A stretch of DNA of 32,140 nucleotides, taken from assembly GCF_029960785.1 (NCBI RefSeq), contig NZ_JASBQE010000125.1, positions 1 to 32,140 on the forward strand, in the 5' to 3' direction. Shown here one piece after another: positions 1 through 7,976 of the stretch. The DNA is from Polyangium sp. 15x6. Its GTDB lineage: Bacteria; Myxococcota_A; Polyangia; Polyangiales; Polyangiaceae. Within the stretch, counting starts at the first letter, position 1. Each line of letters opens with the position of its first letter. The notes beneath the pieces are model-generated. The model was not told the DNA's origin. It saw nothing but the letters and a program-made list of their open reading frames with translations, and searched no databases. A program made the translations under genes and the position numbers.

Positions 1-111
1 GCTCTGGTACGGGGTATGCCGAGCCGGCTGGCACGGTTTTCCCGGACCACGTGGCGCGGGATGTATCCGTATGAAATGCACGGTGTTGGGGTCGCGATCG
101 GGGGCTCGTAG
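1..111 (+). CDS. possible C-terminal end of an unidentified plus-strand gene
   Basis: Frame 1 on the plus strand is open from the left edge to TAG at 109-111 and encodes 36 residues including WRGMYPYEMHGVGVAIGG, a more protein-like composition than the overlapping minus frame. It occupies exactly the stretch where B2 loses similarity to B1. It may be the tail of a gene joined to the broken B2. No family was recognised, and 36 codons are too few to be sure. Confidence 0.25.
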   Translation, partial: ALVRGMPSRLARFSRTTWRGMYPYEMHGVGVAIGGS

Positions 112-928
112 ATCCACGGGCTGCTAAGCAAGTGCCCGCCGCACAATCCACGCTGTCGTCGCAGGGCTGTCCCAGGAGGGCTTTGCACGACCCGTTCTCG
201 CACACAGATCCCATTGAGCAAGTTGCGTCATCGGCGCCGCCACAGGGTTTGCAGAGCTTTGTAGTCGGGTCGCAAAGGTGTGAGATGCACTCGACGTCAT
301 CGTTGCAGGGATCGTCGAGGCGGACTCGGCAGTAAGGGCTTCGACAGGCGGAACTCGCGCAATTGGAGTCTGCCTCGCAACTTGAACCGAGTGGGACGGT
401 AGAACCAAGAGGGGAACACTCCCCCATCAGGCTGCACGCCTCGGCCGCGTCGCAGCCAGGGACCTGCAATCCATCGGGCATTCGGGTACAGACTCCTTCC
501 ATCCCTGGATGATTGCACGCATGACAAGGTCCAACGCATACCTCGTTGCAGCAGATGCCGCTAACATCGCATACGGTGCTGTTGCATTGATCACCTGAGG
601 TGCATGGTGCCCCGTCACAGCGAGGTCTGCAGACCTCGTCGGTGCAGTTCAAGCAACCTTTACACTGCGCGGTTTCGTCGCAGAAGCCGCCGCTGCAAGG
701 AGCGCCAACCAATGGCGCGTGACACTGCCCAGCACCCGTAGGCTCATCCAGCGTGCACTCATTGCCATCGTCCTCGCAGGGCATGTGGCCCGTCCCCCCG
801 GAGCCCCCTATCCCACCCGCTTGCGTGTAAGGCAGTGCCTCAAACGGATTGAACGAGCAGCCATCTGCAGCCACGACAATCCCGAAGAAGACGCCACCCA
901 GCGCTAACGACACCCCGTACCGCTTCAT
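1..928 (-). CDS. B2: cysteine-rich exported protein, second copy of the B module gene (3' end disrupted or off-window)
   Basis: Not closed by a stop in the window; the frame stays open from ATG 928 to the left edge (309 codons). The first 25 or so residues (MKRYGVSLALGG, then hydrophobic, then AADGC) align with B1 (3178-2048). A short Gly-rich spacer (GGIGGSGGTG) and about 220 residues of cysteine repeats follow, with the CCNEVCVGPCHAC pattern seen in many myxobacterial surface proteins. The Cys after AADG may be a lipidation site, but -3 Ala and -2 Asp are not a standard lipobox. Identity with B1 is clear up to the codons for GTC at about 128-136 and then stops: the remaining 42 residues are Arg/Ser/Pro-rich with no cysteine, as expected for a non-coding frame. 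The gene is therefore probably truncated by a rearrangement near 127. It follows A2 by 15 bases, so it is likely cotranscribed. Function unknown; presumably surface or periplasmic. Confidence 0.7.
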   Translation of the reverse strand, partial: MKRYGVSLALGGVFFGIVVAADGCSFNPFEALPYTQAGGIGGSGGTGHMPCEDDGNECTLDEPTGAGQCHAPLVGAPCSGGFCDETAQCKGCLNCTDEVCRPRCDGAPCTSGDQCNSTVCDVSGICCNEVCVGPCHACNHPGMEGVCTRMPDGLQVPGCDAAEACSLMGECSPLGSTVPLGSSCEADSNCASSACRSPYCRVRLDDPCNDDVECISHLCDPTTKLCKPCGGADDATCSMGSVCENGSCKALLGQPCDDSVDCAAGTCLAARGSTSPRSRPQHRAFHTDTSRATWSGKTVPAGSAYPVPE

Positions 929-943
929 GGCTCCCCCCTCGCC

Positions 944-1960
944 TCACCACACTCCCTGCACGACGACGCCACCCAGCCCGGGCGCCACCACGAGCGACGC
1001 CCTGGAAACCACCTTCGTGTCCGCAGCCTGCCGCTTCCCCGTCAGCGCGTAGATCAGCGTCGCCGTTCCCACTGCTCCCGCGCCAATGAACGAAAAGAGC
1101 GACGTGTACGCGAGCCCCACCTGCTGCGAAACATTGCGCTCGTAAACTGCTTTGCACGCGTCATAACCCGCGCAACCCACACCGTTGACCGCATCTTGCG
1201 CTCCCGCGTGGGCGATATTCGTCCCGATCGCCGTCCCGATGCCCACCACCACCAGCGCGCCGCTCAGTCCCGCCCCGGCATAAATCAGGCTGCGGCTCCT
1301 CGGCGAGGGCTGCGCCTCTTCCTGTCGGTCCGGGAAGAGCCGCGTCTTTGCCACGGGGGCCATCACGATTCCGACCTGCATCGGTTTCGTGTCCCCCTCT
1401 TCGAGCGTCACCCGCCGTTGCTCCGTGACAAACCCCGGCGCCGAGGCGACGATGTCGTGGCTCCCCGGATCGAGTCTTCGGGGCGCCTCGATTTTACTAT
1501 CCGTTATGGCGACACCATCCACGGCGACCCGGACATTGTCGGACGGGGGCCCCGTCACGCGGAGATGGATCGAGGGGATGCGGGTGTCGAGCGCCTTCAG
1601 GATGTCGGCAGCCTCGGCTTGCGCCGCGACGAATGCCGCATTGCCGTTGGCGGGCAGTTTCAGGACCTCGAGGATGACTTCGCGGGCCTCGACGAGGCGC
1701 CCCAGCTCGCCGTACGCCTTCGCGAGGTCGAGCCCTGTCGTGGGGACGTACATGATCCCGTGGGCTTTCTGAAAGTTTTCGAGGGCGCCAGCGGCGTCGC
1801 CGCGCGCGAGTTTCTCCCGCCCCTCGACCAGCAGCTTCCGGGCGGCATCGCGATCGGCCTGCGAAGGCTGCGCGAGGACCGCGGAGGAGGTGAGGAGCCC
1901 GGCGGCGAGGAGTAGCACGAAGGGAAGGCGCCGGCCGTAGAGCGATGCGCGGTGTCCCAT
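944..1960 (-). CDS. A2: exported TPR/PEGA-domain protein with paired C-terminal TM segments
   Basis: 338 residues from ATG 1960, chosen because an AAGG ribosome-binding site lies just upstream and a clean signal peptide follows (about residues 8-31, ending AVLAQ). Residues 35-125 form a TPR-like helical region (DAAGALENFQKAHGI...LDLAKAYGELG). Residues 130-199 form a PEGA-like beta domain (VAVDGVAI...LDPGSHDIVASAPGF). Two hydrophobic segments follow (about 225-250 and 281-306), with a loop carrying Cys263 and Cys269. It ends LVVAPGLGGVVVQGVW, nearly the same as A1 (3224-4213). Signal peptide, PEGA and TM pair place it in the envelope. PEGA domains are carbohydrate- or surface-associated modules; a specific function is not known. 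It lies between B1 and B2 in one apparent operon, as the second copy of a duplicated A-B unit. Confidence 0.85.
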   Translation of the reverse strand: MGHRASLYGRRLPFVLLLAAGLLTSSAVLAQPSQADRDAARKLLVEGREKLARGDAAGALENFQKAHGIMYVPTTGLDLAKAYGELGRLVEAREVILEVLKLPANGNAAFVAAQAEAADILKALDTRIPSIHLRVTGPPSDNVRVAVDGVAITDSKIEAPRRLDPGSHDIVASAPGFVTEQRRVTLEEGDTKPMQVGIVMAPVAKTRLFPDRQEEAQPSPRSRSLIYAGAGLSGALVVVGIGTAIGTNIAHAGAQDAVNGVGCAGYDACKAVYERNVSQQVGLAYTSLFSFIGAGAVGTATLIYALTGKRQAADTKVVSRASLVVAPGLGGVVVQGVW

Positions 1961-2047
1961 GAAAGACCTTGGGCGTCGAATGAAGTGCGAGGACAAGGGA
2001 AGCGCAGCGGGAACCGGTTTGTGAAGAAAGGGGCGGGGGCTACGCAG

Positions 2048-3178
2048 TCATTGGCAGCGACGGGGGAAGCCGGTGCAGTTGTTGCTGTTGCATTGGCTGC
2101 CGGTGATGCAGTAAGCGCCCTGTGGAAGCAGAAGCTCGCAGACAAAGGTCCCCGTGTTGCACGTGGCACCGGAAACGCAATCACTGTTTGCAGTGCAATC
2201 TGTGCACTTTTGATTCGCGCAGTTAGCATTTGCGCAGTCTGTATGCGCGCTGCAAGTAGCGCCGTTTCCGAGCCGACAAAGCTTGCCTTGGCAAGTGCCG
2301 GACGCACAGTCTCCGTCGATATCGCAAGGCTGTCCCGGGAGCGCCTTGCAGGACCCGCTCTCGCACATCGACCCTATCGGGCACGCCGGAGCACCTGGAT
2401 TCACGCACTGCACACAAAGCTTCGTCGTCGGATCACATAGGTTCGAGAAGCACTCCACGTCGTCGTTGCACGGTTCGCCCGCTTTGGAACGACAGTAGGG
2501 CTTGCGACACGCGCCGCTAGCGCAGTCGCTCCCGTCCGTACTCGTGCAAGTTGCGCCGAGCGCTCCCTTGCCGCCGAGTTTACCGCATGTACCCATCGCA
2601 TTGCACGCGTCGCCGTTGCCATCGCAGCCCATCACCTGCAACCCAACCGGCATCCGCGTGCAAGTCCCCTCCGTCCCGGCCCGGTCGCATGCCTTGCACG
2701 GCCCCACGCATGCTTCGTTGCAGCAGATCTTGGCCGCTTCGTCGCACGTCTCGCTATAGCACTGATCGTCCGTGGAGCATTCGGTCCCGTTACAACGGGG
2801 TTTGCAAAGCTCCGTGGTGCACGTCAAGCAGTTCTGACATAGCCCCATTTCATCACAGAATCCGCCGTTGCAAGAAGTGCCGATTTTTACCGGTGTATTG
2901 CATGCGCATCCGGCGACGGGCTCGTCCAGCGTGCACTCGTATTCATCCTTGGGGCATTGGGCACACATCTCACCCCCGGTTCCGCCATTGCCCCCAATTC
3001 CCCCCGAGCCACCAATCCCACCACCGCCACTTGCCCCGGCACCATTCCCCCCAGCAGCGATATCCTTCGCGTCCTCGTAATCCGGTGTGACAAAAGGATT
3101 GAGCGAGCAGCCGTCCGCCGCGACCACCATCGCTACGAAAACACTCCCGAGCACCAGCGACGCCGTGTACCGCTTCAT
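2048..3178 (-). CDS. B1: cysteine-rich exported protein, first copy of the B module gene
   Basis: 376 residues from ATG 3178; the start is supported by a GAGGGTGA ribosome-binding site and by alignment with B2, which begins MKRY in the same way. Hydrophobic N-terminus (about 5-20) ending AADGC; a lipoprotein is possible, but the lipobox is not canonical. A Gly-rich linker (GGGGIGGSGGIGGNGGTGG) occupies about residues 40-70. The remaining 300 residues are tandem cysteine-rich motifs such as CCNEACVGPCKAC and CDPTTKLCVQC, a pattern shared with Dickkopf-like and EGF-like repeats of myxobacterial surface proteins and likely cross-linked by disulfides. It ends FPRRCQ then TGA. It sits 45 bases downstream of A1 and 87 upstream of A2. 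Function unknown; a surface or periplasmic structural or binding role is inferred. Unlike B2 it is complete. Confidence 0.85.
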   Translation of the reverse strand: MKRYTASLVLGSVFVAMVVAADGCSLNPFVTPDYEDAKDIAAGGNGAGASGGGGIGGSGGIGGNGGTGGEMCAQCPKDEYECTLDEPVAGCACNTPVKIGTSCNGGFCDEMGLCQNCLTCTTELCKPRCNGTECSTDDQCYSETCDEAAKICCNEACVGPCKACDRAGTEGTCTRMPVGLQVMGCDGNGDACNAMGTCGKLGGKGALGATCTSTDGSDCASGACRKPYCRSKAGEPCNDDVECFSNLCDPTTKLCVQCVNPGAPACPIGSMCESGSCKALPGQPCDIDGDCASGTCQGKLCRLGNGATCSAHTDCANANCANQKCTDCTANSDCVSGATCNTGTFVCELLLPQGAYCITGSQCNSNNCTGFPRRCQ

Positions 3179-3223
3179 CCGTTCACCCTCAAGCCAAGGC
3201 AAGGACCGACATCAACGCAAGAC

Positions 3224-4213
3224 CTACCAGGTCCCCTGCACGACGACGCCCCCCAGCGTCGGCGCAACGACGAACGAAGCGCGCGCCGCCTCCTTCGTAT
3301 CCGCAGGCTGCTTCTTCGCCTGGCTCCAGGAGTACAGCGTTACCGCCCCGACCGCACCCGCACCAATGAACGAGACGAGCGATGTCCACGAGAGCGCCTG
3401 CATCGTCGAGGCATGCCCCTCGTAGGCGCTACGACAGTCGGTGCCTCCGCAATCGGTACCCTTCGCCGCATCGAGGGCTCGATCATGCACGACCTTCCCC
3501 CCGATCGCCGTCCCGATTCCCAGAAGCAAGAGCCCCCCACTCACCCCGGCGCCCACATATGTCCACGTCCTGTCCTTCGGCGGCGGTGGCGGCGGCTTCT
3601 TGTTCGCGTCGGGGTCGCCGACCGCACCCCCGCCCACAGCCGTGAGCTTCAGCGGCACCCCGACCTCCGCCCCCGCGGACAGTTCGAGACTCTGACCCGC
3701 CCCCTGAAATCCTTCTTTCCTCGCCTCGAACGAATGCGTCCCCGGCGGTAAGAAAATCGGCCCTGGCAGAAGCTTCTTCTCGATCGACCGCCCATCCACC
3801 AGCACCTCGGCGTCCGCCGGCTCGACCTTCATCGTGACGGTCACGATCTTCGGCTTTGCTTCCTTCAGCAGCGCCTGAGCCGCTGCCACCTCCGCCGGAT
3901 CCGGATTCAGTTCCTCCCGAAGGAAAAACTGCAGGTGCTCCGACCCTGCCAGCGCATCGCCCACCTTCACCTCGGCTCGACCCAGGTTCAGGGCGATCTG
4001 CGGCAACGGCTTGAGCGCAAAAGCCTTCCCGAACGCCGTCCGCGCCTTTTCCCACTGCGCGAAGCCCGCCGCGAGTTGCCCTTCCTTGAAAAGCCGCTTG
4101 ACTTCCGTGTTCACGTCGGGCTGCGGCGATGCCGCAGGTGCCGCCGCAGGTCCCTGCGCAAACGCAGGCACCGTTACGAGCAAGGCCGTCGTGATGAGCG
4201 TGGTCCTCAACAT
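3224..4213 (-). CDS. A1: exported TPR/PEGA-domain protein with paired C-terminal TM segments
   Basis: 329 residues from ATG 4213, preferred over an upstream GTG at 4294 because it opens directly onto a signal peptide (MLRTTLITTALLVTVPAFAQ). TPR-like helices at about 33-120, a PEGA domain at 123-190 (VLVDGRSI...LPPGTHSFEARKEGF), a proline run (KKPPPPPPK, 205-213), and two hydrophobic segments (217-241, 274-296) separated by a loop with Cys255 and Cys260. It ends FVVAPTLGGVVVQGTW. A2 shares this order, the cysteine pair and the tail, so the two are paralogues. It lies 84 bases downstream of kinase 1, same strand, which suggests a functional link such as being an envelope partner or phosphorylation target; this is inference. 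The proline run could be a spacer. Only a weak GGAG lies close to the chosen start. Confidence 0.85.
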   Translation of the reverse strand: MLRTTLITTALLVTVPAFAQGPAAAPAASPQPDVNTEVKRLFKEGQLAAGFAQWEKARTAFGKAFALKPLPQIALNLGRAEVKVGDALAGSEHLQFFLREELNPDPAEVAAAQALLKEAKPKIVTVTMKVEPADAEVLVDGRSIEKKLLPGPIFLPPGTHSFEARKEGFQGAGQSLELSAGAEVGVPLKLTAVGGGAVGDPDANKKPPPPPPKDRTWTYVGAGVSGGLLLLGIGTAIGGKVVHDRALDAAKGTDCGGTDCRSAYEGHASTMQALSWTSLVSFIGAGAVGAVTLYSWSQAKKQPADTKEAARASFVVAPTLGGVVVQGTW

Positions 4214-4297
4214 GCTCCGCCGTTCGTCATGTTTTCCGCGTTGCGATTGTTCCGCAGTTTCAGCGCGTCCACAAGAGGCTCGCTCTGAAAGCACATG

Positions 4298-6274
4298 TCA
4301 GCCCGGCGAGCACTTCCTGAACAGCCCGACGCCCGTGCACTTCTGTGCCGGCGCAGCCTTGTTGCCCGTCGTTTTCGTGGCTGGCGCCTTGTACGTAACC
4401 GTCGGAGCAGGCGCTTTCGCGACCGCTGGTGTCGTCGCGGCCGCGACGGGCGCCTGCGGTGTCGGCGTCGGCGCGGGAGCCGGCGGAGCCACCACAGACG
4501 CCGCCTCCGCCGCCGAGCTGCCTGCCGCCGGCGGCACCTCCGGCTGCGCCGTCACCTCCGCCTTCACCGAAGGCCTCGGCAACTCCTGCCCCACCGGCAC
4601 CGCCGCCGCGCTCCTCGCCGCCTCCGACGGCGCTCCTTCCTTCACGCTCGCCGCTCCCTCCCCCGACTCGGTCTTCCCCACATTCACCACGAGCACCGCG
4701 ACCACCCCGATCGCCGCCACCGCCCCGACCCCCATCACCCCGAACAGCACACCCTTCCTGCGCTTCGGCCTCCCCGCCATCATCGCCGGATCCATCATCG
4801 GCATCGGCGGCGCTGGATATCCTCCCGTGCGATGCGCGAGTGCCCCCGCCGCCGACGTCGTCCCCGAGGGATCCATCGTCGGCAGCCGCGGCATGTGCGC
4901 CTCGGTCACCATCTGCGTTTGCCCGTTCGACGCTTGCTCCGGCACCACGCCTTCCAGCGCCATGTACGACTGCCGGTGTGCCGCGAGTGCCTGCTGCATC
5001 TCCTCCTTCCACGCGGGCGCCGGAGATGCGACCGGCAGATTCGGCTGCAAGAGTTGGGTGCCCGTCGACGCGTCTTCCCCGCGGGCTGCTCGAGGCGCGC
5101 TCGGTCGCATGGCCATGAGCATCCGCCCTTGCAGCGGCAGCGTCGCTGCGAGGTCGCTCTCGTCGTCGTCCTCCGGCGTCGAACCCATCCTCGCGCGCTG
5201 CATTGCGCCCGGCAGCGGCATGGTCGCGTCCATCGGTGTGAACGTCGGCGTGCGCTGCGGACTCGTTGCCTGCGGGATCGGCTGCGAAATCGGCTGCGGG
5301 ATCGCCTGCGGGATCGGCTGCTCCACACCCGTGAACGTCGGCTTGCGTTGCGGACCCGTCGCCTGCGGGATCGGCTGATCCACGCCGGTGAACGTCGGCT
5401 TGCGTGTCATCGGTCGCGGCATCCCTGCGATGCCGAGGAGCGCGCCTGCAAGCTCGTCCGTGCTCGGGAACCGCGCGTCTCGCTTCGCCGCCGTGCAACG
5501 CGCCACGACCTCGTCGAGCTCCGGCGGCACGTCGCGCACCTTGCTCGAAGGCGGCGGCACGGGCGTGATGAGGATGTGCCGGATGACATCCTGCACCGAA
5601 CCCACGAAGGGACGCCCTCCCGTGAGCATCTCGTACAGCACGATCCCGAGCGACCAGATGTCCGTGCGGTGGTCGAGATCCTTTCGCATCCCCACCTGCT
5701 CGGGGCTCATGTACGCGGGCGACCCCACGGCCGTGCCCGTCTGCGTCGCGATGCTGTCCACCGAGTCGAGGTTCTTGCACACGCCGAAGTCGAGGATCTT
5801 CGCGACGAACGTGTCCTCGGGCATGCCCTCCTCGCGGTGGAGGAAGATGTTCGCCGGCTTGAGATCACGATGGATGACCTGCGCGGTGTGCGCGACGGCG
5901 AGCCCACTCGCGACCTCTCCCGCGATGCGGGCCGCGAGCGCGGGCTCGATGCGCCGCTTCTCCTTCAGCAGATCGCCGAGCGTCTGCCCGTGCAGGAGCT
6001 CGAGCACGAGGAACGGCTCTCCTTGCGGCGTCTCGCCCACGTCCAAGATCTGGACGATGTTGCGATGTCGCAGCTTCCCGCACGCCCGCGCCTCGCGCTG
6101 CAGGCGCTGGCGCAGGTCGTTCGTCAGGTGCTCCTTCTGCTGCGGCAAGATCAGCTTGAGCGCGACCCTGCGGTGCGTCGCGTGGTCGAACGCCGCCCAC
6201 ACGGCGCCCATCGCGCCCTTGCCGATCTCCTGTTCGAGCCGGTACTTGCCGCCGAGGAGGTCGCCCGATTTCAT
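4298..6274 (-). CDS. kinase 1: membrane Hanks-type serine/threonine protein kinase
   Basis: 658 residues. Cytoplasmic kinase domain at about 11-275: Gly-rich loop GKGAMG (18-23), ATP-anchoring Lys40 in VALKL, helix-C Glu61, catalytic loop HRDLKPAN (Asp137, Lys139, Asn142), DFG (162-164), SPAYMSPEQ activation segment, and DIWSLG. All catalytic residues are present, so it should be active. A long Pro/Thr/Gln-rich linker (about 285-500) holds repeated units of the type KPTFTGV-QPIPQ and the motifs ATMPL and ATLPL. One TM segment lies at about 506-531, followed by a Ala/Pro/Thr-rich exterior region of about 125 residues ending with two cysteines. No PASTA or other sensor domain is visible. The start (ATG 6274, MKSGDLLGGKYRL) matches kinase 2. 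It lies 179 bases downstream of kinase 2 and just upstream of A1, so it probably heads or belongs to the A/B operon. Confidence 0.95.
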   Translation of the reverse strand: MKSGDLLGGKYRLEQEIGKGAMGAVWAAFDHATHRRVALKLILPQQKEHLTNDLRQRLQREARACGKLRHRNIVQILDVGETPQGEPFLVLELLHGQTLGDLLKEKRRIEPALAARIAGEVASGLAVAHTAQVIHRDLKPANIFLHREEGMPEDTFVAKILDFGVCKNLDSVDSIATQTGTAVGSPAYMSPEQVGMRKDLDHRTDIWSLGIVLYEMLTGGRPFVGSVQDVIRHILITPVPPPSSKVRDVPPELDEVVARCTAAKRDARFPSTDELAGALLGIAGMPRPMTRKPTFTGVDQPIPQATGPQRKPTFTGVEQPIPQAIPQPISQPIPQATSPQRTPTFTPMDATMPLPGAMQRARMGSTPEDDDESDLAATLPLQGRMLMAMRPSAPRAARGEDASTGTQLLQPNLPVASPAPAWKEEMQQALAAHRQSYMALEGVVPEQASNGQTQMVTEAHMPRLPTMDPSGTTSAAGALAHRTGGYPAPPMPMMDPAMMAGRPKRRKGVLFGVMGVGAVAAIGVVAVLVVNVGKTESGEGAASVKEGAPSEAARSAAAVPVGQELPRPSVKAEVTAQPEVPPAAGSSAAEAASVVAPPAPAPTPTPQAPVAAATTPAVAKAPAPTVTYKAPATKTTGNKAAPAQKCTGVGLFRKCSPG

Positions 6275-6453
6275 GGTCTTGCGATCATTCCATGAAAGCG
6301 AGCGCTGTCACAAGAATTTTGTTTGCCGCCCTGCTCCGCTCACGAACCTATCGGTTTTGTCTGAGGTTCCCAAGACGACGCCGCATTGGTCTGGGCGCGC
6401 GTTCAGCGACACCACATGTTCGGGGCGGGTAGCCGCATGGCCCAGCAAGTGAT
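6275..6453. other. intergenic gap between the two kinase genes
   Basis: 179 bases with no credible gene. A weak minus-strand match to a sigma-70-type promoter (TTGTGA at 6313-6308, AATGAT at 6289-6284) lies immediately before the kinase 1 start but would leave almost no leader, so it is not called. No terminator hairpin with a U-tract follows kinase 2. Confidence 0.4.
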
Positions 6454-7818
6454 CTACCGCGCCAAACCGAGGATGACGGCCACACCGATGCCGAAGGCCA
6501 CGAGGGCGCTCACGGCGAGGCCCAGGAGGGGCGGGAACGACCGCTTTTTCGACGCCGGTGCGATGCTCGACCGTGCGACAGGCCTCTCCACGTTCTGCAC
6601 GGACGGCGGCGGCGGGGGGCTCGGTGGGGAGGCGGAGCGCTGTGCTTGCGCGAGCACCGCACGCGCGTCGATCATCAGCGCGGTTCCGCGGGGGCCCGTG
6701 ATTGGTTTCGTGGGCTGCTGCCCGAGAATCGCCGTCCCTGCTTTTCCAGCAGGCCGCGCCTGTGCCGACGAGGGCGACAAGGGCATCGTCGTATCCACCG
6801 CCGGCGCCGCCGTCCATGGCTGCATCGGGAGAATGGGCGCCGGAGTGACCGGCTCCGGGGCCTTGTCCGGCAATGGCATCGTCGCTTCGAGTTTTGCCGG
6901 CACCTCCTGATTCACCGCGGCGGGCGAGGGGAGCGCCATGGCGCGCTCCGCGAGACCGATGTGAACCCGCGACGCGTCGTTCGGGCCCACGTAGGCCTGG
7001 AGCAGGCGCTCGACCACCGCGGCGGATGCGATACGTTTGGCCCGGTCACGCTCGAGGCACATCGCCACGACGTCGTCGAACGCCGGATCCACGTGGCGCA
7101 GGATCTCCGACACGCGAGGGATCTTGCCGGTCGCGATACGAAGGAGCAGCTCCTGCGCCCCGCCTTGAAATGGCCGCGTGCCCGTGAGCATCTCGAAGAG
7201 CACGACGCCGAGCGACCAGACGTCCGTGCGGGCGTCGAGACCTTGCGTGCCCAGAATGGCCTCCGGGCTCATGTAAGCCGGAGATCCGACCGCGCCGCCG
7301 ACGGCCGTCACGAGGGATTCGTTCACCGCCGCAAGGTTTTTGGCCACTCCGAAATCGAGGACCTTCACGACGAGCCCATCGACCCCCGCCTCTTGATGCA
7401 GAAACACATTGGCGGGTTTGAGGTCCCGGTGAATGACGTTCACGGCGTGCGCGGCAGCGAGCGCGCGGGCAATGTCGCGCCCGATCTGGGCGGCGAGGGG
7501 CTGCGGCAGCCGACGCTTCCGACGAAGCAGCTCGGCGAGCGTTTCGCCGGAAAGGAGCTGCATCACGAGGTAGGGCTCCCCCTCGTGCGTCTCCCCCGTG
7601 TCGTAGATCTCGATGACATTTCGGTGCGCAATGGAACCGCAAATGCGAGCTTCACGAAGAAGGCGATGCCGGAGGTCCGCGGAAGGCTTGGTGAGCAGCT
7701 TGATGGCCACGCGCCGCTGGGTGGTCTCGTGCAGGGCTTCCCAGACGACACCCATGGCACCTGCGCCAAGCTGGCGCAGCAGGCGATACTTGCTCCCGAG
7801 TCGATCCCCGGCCTTCAT
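6454..7818 (-). CDS. kinase 2: tail-anchored Hanks-type serine/threonine protein kinase
   Basis: 454 residues from ATG 7818; the longer frame from 7884 was trimmed because MKAGDRLGSKYRL aligns with the start of kinase 1 and AGGA lies upstream. Kinase domain at about 11-270: GAGAMG loop (18-23), Lys40, Glu56, HRDLKPAN (Asp132, Asn137), DFG, SPAYMSPE, DVWSLG; all catalytic residues are present. The linker (about 290-425) is rich in Ala/Pro and carries EATMPL and DTTMPL, motifs also found in kinase 1. The single TM segment is at the very C-terminus (about 430-452, ending GLAR), so there is no exterior sensor and the kinase faces the cytoplasm as a tail-anchored protein. It must receive its signal from a partner or from the cytoplasmic linker. 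Paralogue of kinase 1 and likely in the same transcription unit or regulon. Confidence 0.95.
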   Translation of the reverse strand: MKAGDRLGSKYRLLRQLGAGAMGVVWEALHETTQRRVAIKLLTKPSADLRHRLLREARICGSIAHRNVIEIYDTGETHEGEPYLVMQLLSGETLAELLRRKRRLPQPLAAQIGRDIARALAAAHAVNVIHRDLKPANVFLHQEAGVDGLVVKVLDFGVAKNLAAVNESLVTAVGGAVGSPAYMSPEAILGTQGLDARTDVWSLGVVLFEMLTGTRPFQGGAQELLLRIATGKIPRVSEILRHVDPAFDDVVAMCLERDRAKRIASAAVVERLLQAYVGPNDASRVHIGLAERAMALPSPAAVNQEVPAKLEATMPLPDKAPEPVTPAPILPMQPWTAAPAVDTTMPLSPSSAQARPAGKAGTAILGQQPTKPITGPRGTALMIDARAVLAQAQRSASPPSPPPPPSVQNVERPVARSSIAPASKKRSFPPLLGLAVSALVAFGIGVAVILGLAR

Positions 7819-7976
7819 GCGGAGCGTCCTAACACCGGGGGCTGTTTCTCGACAAGTTTTGTGCAGATCCAAACAGGCGCGCACGACAATGATTTCGACG
7901 CGAGAAAACCCGACAGCCGTGCTCGAGACATGGATGGGCGGATGCGGGGGGAGGGCGAGCGGCGTCTATCGTTGCC

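Noticed and set aside
4295-6295. 666-codon plus-strand open frame opposite kinase 1
   Set aside because: Arg/His-rich antisense shadow of the kinase; no domain and no credible composition.
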